Shown here: positions 54,598-62,181 of the stretch, one piece after another
Layout of the letters: each line of letters starts with the position of its first letter
How positions within the stretch are numbered: position 1 is the first letter of the stretch
From: Photobacterium sp. CCB-ST2H9
GTDB taxonomy: Bacteria; Pseudomonadota; Gammaproteobacteria; Enterobacterales; Vibrionaceae
Assembly: GCF_023151555.2 (NCBI RefSeq)
Contig: NZ_CP100425.1
Location: forward strand, 496,001 to 560,000
Direction: 5' to 3'
Length of the DNA: 64,000 nt
Position numbers and translations under genes: made by a program
Notes under the pieces: generated by a model
The model's input: the letters and a program-made list of their open reading frames with translations, nothing else
What the model was told of the DNA's origin: nothing
Database searches by the model: none

Positions 54598-54900
54598 TCA
54601 ACGTTGCGGTTGATTTTGCAATGCCTGATCTAAGCTTTCTGCTAATTGTCCGATTCGGTCGGACACAGATTGCGCATTGCTGCTAAATTCTTTGCGTTCT
54701 TTGTGCAGCTCGCTGCAAATGTTTAGTCCGGTAAACATCAGTAACTGTTCTGGATTCGAGACTTTGGTTCGCTGAGACAGCTCTTGCAGGCGGTTATCAA
54801 AATCTGCCGCCGCCGCACGCAGTGCCGTTTCCTGGCCTTCCGGACAATTGACCTTAATGGTACGGCCTAAAATTTCAATTTCAACTGCCTGCGAGCTCAT
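54598..54900 (-). CDS. zapA: Cell division protein ZapA
   Basis: A 100-residue cytoplasmic protein that cross-links FtsZ filaments in the Z ring. N-terminal strand-rich part (VEIEILGRTIKVNCPEGQE) and a long C-terminal coiled-coil helix, with EQLLMFTGLNICSEL between them. Length is normal. Divergent from ygfB; the 390-base gap between them holds presumably both promoters, and I see no further gene in it. Confidence 0.95.
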   Translation of the reverse strand: MSSQAVEIEILGRTIKVNCPEGQETALRAAAADFDNRLQELSQRTKVSNPEQLLMFTGLNICSELHKERKEFSSNAQSVSDRIGQLAESLDQALQNQPQR

Positions 54901-55290
54901 AGCTGTCTTGGTTCCGTGTCAGTCACTGTGATTTGATTGAGCCATTATCCCCCTACTGACCTCAAGCGACAGAGACCATCAACCGGTACCGGGCCTGTGA
55001 ACCAAGCAAATCTGACTGAATCAGACTTCTTGAGGGGATTTGGATATATCTGCGGCTAATATAGAAAAAGCCAATTTAACTTGCAAGCGCGCGACTGGGT
55101 CAGACTGAAGGGAAGCCATCAGGGAGACAGTTCTTCATCAGTTCGGCGCTTTTTCTGTCATTCTGCTGAAGGGAGGCTGCAAAAATGACGGATGAATCAA
55201 TCGCCTCCTGCTTTACGTTAGCCTGAAACCAGCCTTAGTGGTAGCATATCTCCAACCCATCTGACACCAACTGATTAAGGTGAAAAGCCC

Positions 55291-55866
55291 ATGAGCGAAG
55301 TAAAGTTGCCGGCATATGAAGCGGTTGAAACTGCTTTGAAAATTCAGTCTCTGGCAGTCACGCCTGCTGAACTGCACGGACTGCTGACAGGCATGTTGTG
55401 CGGCGGTTTGCCGGCAGACGGAGAACAGTGGATTGGTCCGATTGCGGACTATGCCAATAACGGTGAATCGCTGGGTGGTGAAGCCAGAACACTGACACAA
55501 AGTCTGGTGGAAATTACGGCCAAAGCGCTGGCGAGTACCGGGTTTGAAGTCACTTTGCTCCTGCCGGATGATGAAATGGACCTGATGGATCGCGCCGAAG
55601 CATTAAGCGAATGGGTGAACTGTTTCCTCTCCGGGCTGGGTTTGATGGGATTGAATCATGAGAAATTACCGGCTGCCGTCCAGGAAGCGCTGGGTGATTT
55701 GCAGGATATTGCACAGCTGGGCATCGATGAAGATGACGATATGGAAGAGCAGGCCGCGCTGTTCGAACAGGTGATTGAGCATGTTCGCATGTGTGCACTG
55801 ACCTGTTACTTTGAACTGGTTGCAAGGCACCAGAGTGAGCAGGCTGACAAGCCGACCCTGCACTGA
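55291..55866 (+). CDS. ygfB: UPF0149 family protein YgfB
   Basis: A 191-residue helical protein of the UPF0149 family. TPAELHGLLTGMLCGG, EWVNCFLSGLGLMG and the acidic IDEDDDMEEQAALFEQV segment are typical. In Pseudomonas YgfB modulates alpA and beta-lactamase expression; in general the role is unknown. It is followed after 29 bases by ubiH; pepP, which lies between them in E. coli, is missing. Confidence 0.93.
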   Translation: MSEVKLPAYEAVETALKIQSLAVTPAELHGLLTGMLCGGLPADGEQWIGPIADYANNGESLGGEARTLTQSLVEITAKALASTGFEVTLLLPDDEMDLMDRAEALSEWVNCFLSGLGLMGLNHEKLPAAVQEALGDLQDIAQLGIDEDDDMEEQAALFEQVIEHVRMCALTCYFELVARHQSEQADKPTLH

Positions 55867-55895
55867 TCATCGTGGTGTTCTGAGGGAAGACAAAC

Positions 55896-57083
55896 GTGAA
55901 GCAGTATGATGTTGTGATTGCCGGAGGCGCAATGACGGGCGCCAGCCTGGCGCTGGCGCTGGACAGGCTGAGTGAAGGCGCTTTGCGTATTGCTGTTGTT
56001 GAGGCCGTGTTACCGGAGCAGTCCGGTCATCCCGGTTATGACGCCCGCAGTATTGCCCTGTCGCTGGGGTCGGTGCAGCTGATGACAGAGCTTGGTCTCT
56101 GGCCTGCACTGATGCGTGAAGCAACTGCGATTTCCCGGATTCATGTGTCTGACCGGGGCCATGCCGGTCTGGCTCGGATCGCGGCAGATGAATATGGTGC
56201 TGATGCGCTGGGTTATGTGATCGAACTGGCTCAGGCTGGCGCGGTTTTTCATGAACAGCTCGCGCAAAGTTCGGGGATTGATCTGCTTTGTCCGGTAAAA
56301 ATCAAGGCGATTGAGCGGGAAACTGATCAGGTCATCCTGCAGCTTTCTTCCGGTGAATCCTGCCGGGCGAATTTGCTGGTTGCTGCAGACGGAGGGCTGT
56401 CGGAATGCTGCCTTCAACTGGGAATTTCCCAGACGTCACTGAATTTTGAACAGGTGGCAATCATTGCCAATGTGTCAACTACGAAACCGCATCAGGGCGA
56501 AGCTTTTGAACGCTTTACGCCCTTTGGCCCGCTTGCCCTGTTGCCGATGAGTCAGGGACGCAGCTCGCTGGTTTGGTGCGTTCCTCCGGAACAGCAAGAG
56601 ACGGTGATGGGCTGGGATGACGAAATGTTTTTGCAGCAATTACAGAAAGCTTTTGGCTGGCGTCTGGGACAGATGGTCAAAACGGGTCAGCGCTATGCCT
56701 ACCCGCTGAGCCTGCGTCAGGCGGAGCGTCGGGTGTCGCACCGGTTTGCGGTCATTGGCAATGCAGCACAAACCCTGCATCCGATCGCCGGACAGGGATT
56801 TAATCTGGGGCTGCGTGATGTGATGACGCTGGCTGAAGAAGTTGTGGCCGGCGTTTCGCGGGGCGATGAGGCTGGCAGCATGGCTGTACTCAGTCGTTTC
56901 CGTCAGCGCCGAGAGTCAGATCAGGCCGCTACAATTGCGATGACCTCAGGATTGGTGACAGTCTTTGCCAACGAATACTGGCCATTGGTGGCAGGCCGGA
57001 ATGCCGGTCTGATGGCCATGAATGCACTAAACGTATTGAAAGCACCGCTGGTGAAGCGGGCGATGGGACAGGTGGACAGATAA
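55896..57083 (+). CDS. ubiH: Ubiquinone synthesis hydroxylase UbiH
   Basis: A 395-residue FAD-dependent monooxygenase that hydroxylates C4 of the ubiquinone ring. DVVIAGGAMTGASLALAL is the FAD-binding start and GNAAQTLHPIAGQGFNLGLRD has the UbiH form of the second FAD motif (NAAQ rather than DAAH). The start is a GTG with AGGG 9 bases upstream. Two bases separate its stop from the ubiI start. Confidence 0.94.
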   Translation: MKQYDVVIAGGAMTGASLALALDRLSEGALRIAVVEAVLPEQSGHPGYDARSIALSLGSVQLMTELGLWPALMREATAISRIHVSDRGHAGLARIAADEYGADALGYVIELAQAGAVFHEQLAQSSGIDLLCPVKIKAIERETDQVILQLSSGESCRANLLVAADGGLSECCLQLGISQTSLNFEQVAIIANVSTTKPHQGEAFERFTPFGPLALLPMSQGRSSLVWCVPPEQQETVMGWDDEMFLQQLQKAFGWRLGQMVKTGQRYAYPLSLRQAERRVSHRFAVIGNAAQTLHPIAGQGFNLGLRDVMTLAEEVVAGVSRGDEAGSMAVLSRFRQRRESDQAATIAMTSGLVTVFANEYWPLVAGRNAGLMAMNALNVLKAPLVKRAMGQVDR

Positions 57084-57085
57084 GC

Positions 57086-58294
57086 ATGATGCAAAGCGTA
57101 GATGTAGCAATTATCGGCGGTGGTATGGTTGGCCTGACCCTGGCTGCGGCACTGGCAGATACGGAGCTCCGGATCGCTGTGATTGAAGGCCACCTGCCGG
57201 AGCCTGAACTGTCGTCGCTGCCGGATGTCCGGGTATCGGCGCTCAGCCGGGCCAGCGAACGTATCCTGTGCCGTGTCGGCGCCTGGCAGGGGATGGCAGC
57301 ACGCCGGATCAGCCCCTATCAGCAAATGGATGTCTGGGAGCAGGACAGCTTCGCTCATATCAGTTTTGACGCACAAGCGTTGTCACAGCCGGATCTGGGC
57401 CACATCGTTGAAAATCGTGTGATTCAGTTATCTTTACTGGATCAGATCCAAAAACAGCACAATGTCAGCCTGATGGCTCCTGTCCGTTGCCAGCAACTGG
57501 CCTTTGGCGAACATGAAGCCTGGCTGACCCTGGATAACGGACAGCATCTGACGGCCAAACTGGTGGTTGGTGCCGATGGCGCCAATTCCTGGGTACGCAA
57601 TCAACTCGATATTCCGCTGACACACTGGGATTACGGTCATCATGCGCTGGTGGCAAATATTCGTTGTGCGGAGTCGCATCAGCAGACTGCCCGGCAAATT
57701 TTCACGCCGGATGGCCCGCTCGCATTTCTGCCGCTGGCAGAGTCGGATTTGTGCTCCATCGTGTGGTCTGTCACACCGGAGAAGGCGGAAGCGCTCCTGG
57801 CCATGACGCCGGATGCATTCAATCATGCCCTGACAGCTGCATTTGATTGTCGTCTGGGCTTATGCAGTCTGGAAGGAGAGCGTCAGGTTGTGCCGCTGAA
57901 AATGCGTTATGCCCGTGACTTTGTCCGGGATCGTGTTGCTCTGATAGGGGACGCTGCCCATACCATTCATCCCCTGGCGGGTCAGGGCGTGAATCTGGGA
58001 CTGCTGGATGCGGCCAGTCTGGCGGAGACGCTGATTGAACTGTGGCGTCAGGATAAGGATATCGGTGCTCGTCAGCACCTGCGTTACTTTGAGCGCTGGC
58101 GTAAAGCTGAAGCCGCGAAGATGATTGCGACCATGCAGGCATTCCGTGAATTGTTTGACGGCAATCATCCGGCGAAAAAATTACTGCGTGATGTCGGCCT
58201 TCTGCTGGCCAATCATGCCCCGGGCGTGAAAGATCAGTTCATGCGCCGGGCGCTGGGTCTCAGTGGTGACCTGCCGGCACTGGCGAAAGCATAA
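57086..58294 (+). CDS. ubiI: Ubiquinone synthesis C5-hydroxylase UbiI (VisC)
   Basis: A 402-residue FAD monooxygenase, paralogue of UbiH, that adds the C5 hydroxyl of ubiquinone. DVAIIGGGMVGLTLAAAL and GDAAHTIHPLAGQGVNLGLLD are the FAD motifs; VGADGANSWVRNQ is the middle DG motif. GGTGGA lies upstream. Either of two adjacent ATGs may be used. A terminator follows. Confidence 0.95.
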   Translation: MMQSVDVAIIGGGMVGLTLAAALADTELRIAVIEGHLPEPELSSLPDVRVSALSRASERILCRVGAWQGMAARRISPYQQMDVWEQDSFAHISFDAQALSQPDLGHIVENRVIQLSLLDQIQKQHNVSLMAPVRCQQLAFGEHEAWLTLDNGQHLTAKLVVGADGANSWVRNQLDIPLTHWDYGHHALVANIRCAESHQQTARQIFTPDGPLAFLPLAESDLCSIVWSVTPEKAEALLAMTPDAFNHALTAAFDCRLGLCSLEGERQVVPLKMRYARDFVRDRVALIGDAAHTIHPLAGQGVNLGLLDAASLAETLIELWRQDKDIGARQHLRYFERWRKAEAAKMIATMQAFRELFDGNHPAKKLLRDVGLLLANHAPGVKDQFMRRALGLSGDLPALAKA

Positions 58295-58342
58295 GCAGAG
58301 AATCAGTCGTTGAGCTGAGTGATTATTTTGAAATTTGAAACA

Positions 58343-58372
58343 GAAGCCGTCTCGAAAGAGGCGGCTTTTTTT
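58343..58372 (+). terminator. Rho-independent terminator of ubiH-ubiI
   Basis: GAAGCCGTCTC and GAGGCGGCTTT pair (one G-T) around GAAA, followed by a T run. Confidence 0.85.
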
Positions 58373-58515
58373 GTGAGGGGATTTGCTTTCAATCTGATTT
58401 TTTTCTCCTAAAGTAATGTTAGGCAGGGCTGGCGAAGCCCGCTTTTCGGGAAACTTCTTTTGTCGAGAACGTGTCGGCTGTCGCGAAACAGGCCGCTTTG
58501 GGTAAGGAACTATTT

Positions 58516-58908
58516 ATGAGTCACATTCCTTCTGAACTGAAATATACGAATACCCATGAATGGGTGCGTCCCGAAGGGGATGGCGTTTATACCGTAGGGA
58601 TCAGCGATCATGCTCAGGAATTACTGGGAGATATGGTTTTTGTTGATCTGCCGGATGTGGACAGTACGACAGAAGCGGGCGATGAATGTGCCGTTGCGGA
58701 GTCGGTGAAAGCGGCTTCCGATGTGTATGCCCCTTTATCCGGGGTGGTCATTGCGATCAATGAAGATCTTGAGCTGGCTCCGGAACTGGTGAATAACGAT
58801 CCTTACGGCGATGGCTGGCTGTTTCAGATCAAAGCGGATGATGAAGGTGAACTGGATGAATTGCTTGATGCGGCGGCATACCAGGAGTTAACACAAGAAG
58901 AAGATTAA
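58516..58908 (+). CDS. gcvH: Glycine cleavage system H protein
   Basis: A 130-residue lipoyl carrier of the glycine cleavage system. K65 in [15 protein letters not shown] is the lipoylated lysine; THEWV and GWLFQIK are conserved. ATG 58516 has TAAGGA 8 bases upstream. Unlike E. coli (ubiI-gcvT-gcvH-gcvP) neither gcvT nor gcvP is next to it. The 143-base leader has a GGGCT..AGCCC stem but not the glycine-riboswitch core. Confidence 0.95.
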   Translation: MSHIPSELKYTNTHEWVRPEGDGVYTVGISDHAQELLGDMVFVDLPDVDSTTEAGDECAVAESVKAASDVYAPLSGVVIAINEDLELAPELVNNDPYGDGWLFQIKADDEGELDELLDAAAYQELTQEED

Positions 58909-58935
58909 CCCATCGGTTTGTTGATCTTTGCCAGT

Positions 58936-58957
58936 CAGGCCGGTTGTGACCGGCCTG
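58936..58957. terminator. Hairpin between gcvH and the small unknown gene
   Basis: CAGGCCGGT and ACCGGCCTG form a perfect 9-pair stem with TGTG loop between two converging stop codons; short T stretches only. Confidence 0.6.
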
Positions 58958-58967
58958 CTCATTTCGG

Positions 58968-59171
58968 TTACGCAGCCTCTTTCAGGCGGCGGATTTCCTG
59001 ATTGACTTCTTTGACGGTGTCAAAATGACGCTGTTGTGCTTTGGTTGGGATTTTTAACAGCCCATTATCGAATTCATACCCCCCGCGACCATCAATATAA
59101 ATTCTTCCACTGAATAGCCTGCTGACGTGTTTTGCAACCATCTTGGGGATGTACTGTTTAAACATGCGCAT
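58968..59171 (-). CDS. Small basic protein of unknown function
   Basis: A protein of about 67 residues, basic in its first half (MRMFKQYIPKMVAKHVSRLF) with a central SGRIYIDGRGGYEFDNG and a helical charged end (VKEVNQEIRRLKEAA). I recall similar short proteins in vibrios but cannot name a family. AAGGCAAGG lies 12 bases before the ATG at 59171; a TTG at 59183 is possible too. The 460 bases upstream contain no gene I can support, only short inverted repeats. Confidence 0.6.
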   Translation of the reverse strand: MRMFKQYIPKMVAKHVSRLFSGRIYIDGRGGYEFDNGLLKIPTKAQQRHFDTVKEVNQEIRRLKEAA

Positions 59172-59523
59172 AATGATGAGCAACCTTGCCTTAAGTTTTT
59201 ATGTGTTCTTGGTGTTCGTGATCGGGGGCATTATAGGGAATCAACTGTGAAATAATTGTGATATTCACAGCATAATGTTTATGTAAAATGAGATCTTGAT
59301 TTAAATAATTTTGTCAAAATCCGACCGATACAGGATAAAGTTCTGAAGTATTGTATGGATAGCCATGTAACAAAATGTTTGGAAACAGACAGATGTCTGT
59401 ATTTGATTTAGACATTCCTTATGTTTATCAGTGGTTTAAAGCTTGTTTTTGGAGTGCAGTGCAACTTTCCGACACGTTCATAAGGCTGGGGTGTGGTGAA
59501 ATATGAGGCAGAAAACGGGAGAG

Positions 59524-59552
59524 CCAGCAGATAAAAAAGTAGGATCTGCTGG
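59524..59552. repeat. Inverted repeat in the 59172-59634 gap
   Basis: CCAGCAGAT and ATCTGCTGG are perfectly inverted around AAAAAAGTAGG. The gap is AT-rich and also holds CTGTGAA/TTCACAG (about 59248-59273) and ACAGAC/GTCTGT palindromes; no coding sequence is evident. Confidence 0.4.
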
Positions 59553-59634
59553 AATTTATGACTGCTCCGATCTCTGCGTTTTATGACGGAAAAGTTGCAT
59601 GTTTACGCAAATGAGAATCAGATGCTGAGGAAAC

Positions 59635-60099
59635 CTAACGGCAAATGTCGCCGTACATCGGCGCACAGAGCTGAACTAAATCCTGCATTGCTAGTTCAAT
59701 TCCGGCCATACGGTCGCCGCTGCTGATATTGACGCGCTGGAATTCTGCCAGCGCGTGGTCGAAGACGACCGGCAATCTTTGCTTCAGCCCGATGGGGGCG
59801 ACGGTGCCAATGATCAGTCCGGTGACACTTTCGACGTCTCTGGCGTCTGCGCAGGTCATACGCCGGCACGCAAACAGAGCCCGGACCTTCTTGGGATCGA
59901 CCTGCCTGGTACCCGGCACACAGGCCAGGACATGAAAACCGCTCATATCCCGCAGCAGAATCGATTTGACCATTACTTCGGGTGCGACTCCGCGGGCTTC
60001 AGCGGCTTCCTCGATGGTACGGGCGGGTTTGCTGTGCGTCAGCAGCAGGAAGTCGATGCCTTCCTGCTGAAGATAACGGGTGACAGGCGTATCTAACAT
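59635..60099 (-). CDS. YbaK/EbsC-type aminoacyl-tRNA deacylase
   Basis: A 154-residue single-domain protein of the YbaK/ProRS-INS fold, which removes wrong amino acids from tRNA (such as Ala or Cys from tRNA-Pro). VKSILLRD holds the conserved Lys; the GTVAPIGL segment is the substrate-pocket loop, and VNISSGDRMAGIEL is typical. Which mischarged tRNA it edits cannot be decided. Its start overlaps the ygfZ stop by one base, so it is translated from the ygfZ message. Confidence 0.85.
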   Translation of the reverse strand: MLDTPVTRYLQQEGIDFLLLTHSKPARTIEEAAEARGVAPEVMVKSILLRDMSGFHVLACVPGTRQVDPKKVRALFACRRMTCADARDVESVTGLIIGTVAPIGLKQRLPVVFDHALAEFQRVNISSGDRMAGIELAMQDLVQLCAPMYGDICR

Positions 60100-61094
60100 C
60101 AGGCCTCTTCATCCAGCGAATAGGGCAGTGGTTGTTGCAGCCACTGACCTTCAGGCTCGGCTGCCAGACGGAAAGCAGTTCCCTCATCCAGATCATTCGG
60201 CAGCACAACCAGGGCAATCGCCTGACCATCGCTGAACTGATAACCGGCAATCACCGTGCCGCCTTTACGCCAGTTTTCGCCGACGCTGCGCTCCAGTACG
60301 TCTCCGGCTTTCGGACAGTGCGCTGCCGGTCCGGACAGCAAATACATGGCGCGTTTATTGATGCCGCGCCATTTGGCCCGGGCAACGGTTTCCTGGCCGG
60401 TGTAGCAGCCTTTCTTGAAGCTGATCCCGTCCAGTGCCTGCAGATTCAGGGACTGAGGAATGAATTCAAGCTCAGTTGCTGATTCGATCCGGGCAATGCC
60501 CTGACGGATATCATGAAGATCCCACAGTGAATCATCAGACAATAAGGCTGTGCCACTCAATTTGGCTGCAATGTCATTGGCCGTTGCTGCATCGACGGCC
60601 AGCAGCCAGCGCTGATCATCAATTTTCACGGCAGTGCCATCAGGCAGCGGGCGCACATCACCTTCGCCGCCAACAAGCTGATCGATCATGGCTTCAGCCT
60701 GCTCACCCGCGAATCCCAACAGAATGTCCTGACTGGCTTCGATGGTGGTTTTTGAGAAGATGGCGTACTTTTTCAATTCCGGTAACTGGGTGTCCATCAC
60801 GCTCTTGCGCTGTAACCAGCCCAGCCCATCCCGATGGCGGAACAGACGGAAGACGGTCCGCATCTTGCCTTTGGCATCACAATGAGCGCCCAGGGTGGAC
60901 TGGTCCGGCGCCAGTGAGACGACATCACAGGTCACTTGTCCCTGCAGGTATGAAATGCTGTCCGGGCCAACGAGAGTCACCAGTCCCCAGCTGCTGAGAT
61001 CGATCAGGGCAAGGGAAGGCATTGCGCTTTCAGCGGTAAGCGGGATTTTGTCGAATTGCAAAGTTTCAGACCAGGTACTCATCATCGTATCCAT
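60099..61094 (-). CDS. ygfZ: Folate-binding tRNA-modifying protein YgfZ
   Basis: A 331-residue GcvT-like folate-binding protein that helps maintain certain Fe-S enzymes such as MiaB. The signature KGCYTGQE (228-235) with the essential Cys230 is intact, and YLQGQVTCDV is typical. Three ATGs lie within the first five codons; none has a good ribosome site. Divergent from sdhE, as in E. coli. Confidence 0.94.
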   Translation of the reverse strand: MDTMMSTWSETLQFDKIPLTAESAMPSLALIDLSSWGLVTLVGPDSISYLQGQVTCDVVSLAPDQSTLGAHCDAKGKMRTVFRLFRHRDGLGWLQRKSVMDTQLPELKKYAIFSKTTIEASQDILLGFAGEQAEAMIDQLVGGEGDVRPLPDGTAVKIDDQRWLLAVDAATANDIAAKLSGTALLSDDSLWDLHDIRQGIARIESATELEFIPQSLNLQALDGISFKKGCYTGQETVARAKWRGINKRAMYLLSGPAAHCPKAGDVLERSVGENWRKGGTVIAGYQFSDGQAIALVVLPNDLDEGTAFRLAAEPEGQWLQQPLPYSLDEEA

Positions 61095-61322
61095 TGTTGA
61101 AAGAGGGAACGAATTACCCTCAGAAAGGCATCGAATAAGCGCTATGTTATCGCTCTGGCTGGATTTTGTCAGCCAGCAGTCTGCAATACCTGAGTTTTGA
61201 TGTCAGGAATTATCTCGACCAGCTCTCATTTTACTGTGCCGTCTGCTTGTGCAGATAGGCGGCGGCCAGCCTGGCTGGTAGTATTGCCGCAATAAATACA
61301 CCAACAGGAGTTGAGGTTGGAA

Positions 61323-61583
61323 ATGATAGGTGCCAATGATAAAGCACGAATTAGGTGGGCTTGCCGCCGTGGCATGCTGGAGCTGGACGTCATCCTTTTG
61401 CCGTTTTTTGAAGAGTGTTTTGATGATCTGAGCCCGCAGGAATGTCAGGATTTCGTTTCTCTGCTGACATGTGACGATCCTGACTTGTTTAATTGGCTGA
61501 TGGAACACGGGAACAGCAGCAACCCGGTTCATGCAGCGATGGTGGACAAAATTGTTGCCCACAACAAGAGTAAGCTTCGCTAA
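61323..61583 (+). CDS. sdhE: FAD assembly factor SdhE
   Basis: An 86-residue five-helix protein that promotes covalent FAD attachment to SdhA and FrdA. The essential RGxxE motif is R16-G17-M-L-E20 in RRGMLELDVIL, and LTCDDPDLFNWLM is typical. ATG 61323 has GAGG 7 bases upstream; a TTG at 61311 is less likely. The ygfX reading frame begins inside its 3' end. Confidence 0.94.
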   Translation: MIGANDKARIRWACRRGMLELDVILLPFFEECFDDLSPQECQDFVSLLTCDDPDLFNWLMEHGNSSNPVHAAMVDKIVAHNKSKLR

Positions 61584-61965
61584 TCTGCATATCTTTCCTT
61601 CTGATATCTTGCTTGTCGCTTTAACCGGGGCTTACCTGACGGCGGCAGGCATGCTGTTCTTTCTGGCCGTGATTGAGGTGTTGTCATTGCCGCTGGTTTG
61701 GCTGATGTGTTTATGGCTGTGGCCTGAATATGTAAAAGCCGGAAACCGCGCCGCTCAAATCAAAGGTCGCCTCGTTCTTTTTGCGGATCAGCAACTGGAA
61801 TGGCAAAACCGGCAGTGGCAATTATCTCATGCACTGTTGCTCACCCCCTACCTGCTGGTGATGGAACTGGAAGCTTCCCAACACGTACATCGCCTGACGA
61901 TATGTCTGGATGCCTGTACAGATCAGGAATTCCGACGTTTGAGTCTCTTCTGTCGGTTGGCTTAA
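61531..61965 (+). CDS. ygfX: YgfX family membrane protein (CptA-like)
   Basis: A protein of up to 144 residues with two hydrophobic helices (about 25-45 and 47-65), then a soluble part with WQNRQWQLSHALLLTPYLLVMEL. It has the layout and position of YgfX, encoded after sdhE; in E. coli YgfX (CptA) was described as an inner-membrane toxin acting on MreB and FtsZ, and in Serratia it is linked to SdhE. Sequence identity in this family is low. ATG 61531 would overlap sdhE by 53 bases; a TTG at 61552 is an alternative. Confidence 0.75.
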   Translation: MQRWWTKLLPTTRVSFANLHIFPSDILLVALTGAYLTAAGMLFFLAVIEVLSLPLVWLMCLWLWPEYVKAGNRAAQIKGRLVLFADQQLEWQNRQWQLSHALLLTPYLLVMELEASQHVHRLTICLDACTDQEFRRLSLFCRLA

Positions 61966-62181
61966 CTATTTCCTTTGGCTTGTTACTGCGACAGATTCAA
62001 ACTTGGAAGGCACTTCAATTTTTAACACATAACCCGCTTGAAAACCTCGCGAAGTCCTCAGGATACCGGCGTTGTCTGACGTTCTTACTGTGTAATTACA
62101 TGATGAGAAATTTATAATAACAGCCTCGGAATTAGCAATGGCGAACTTCCGCACAGGTGTCTCTTGAGGGAAAGCAATGTA

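Noticed and set aside
58373..58515. Glycine riboswitch upstream of gcvH
   Set aside because: The leader has a small stem but lacks the conserved glycine aptamer core sequences.
61966..62181. Cyclic di-GMP (GEMM) riboswitch ahead of the last chemoreceptor
   Set aside because: The 216-base gap was read for the GEMM core and none was found.
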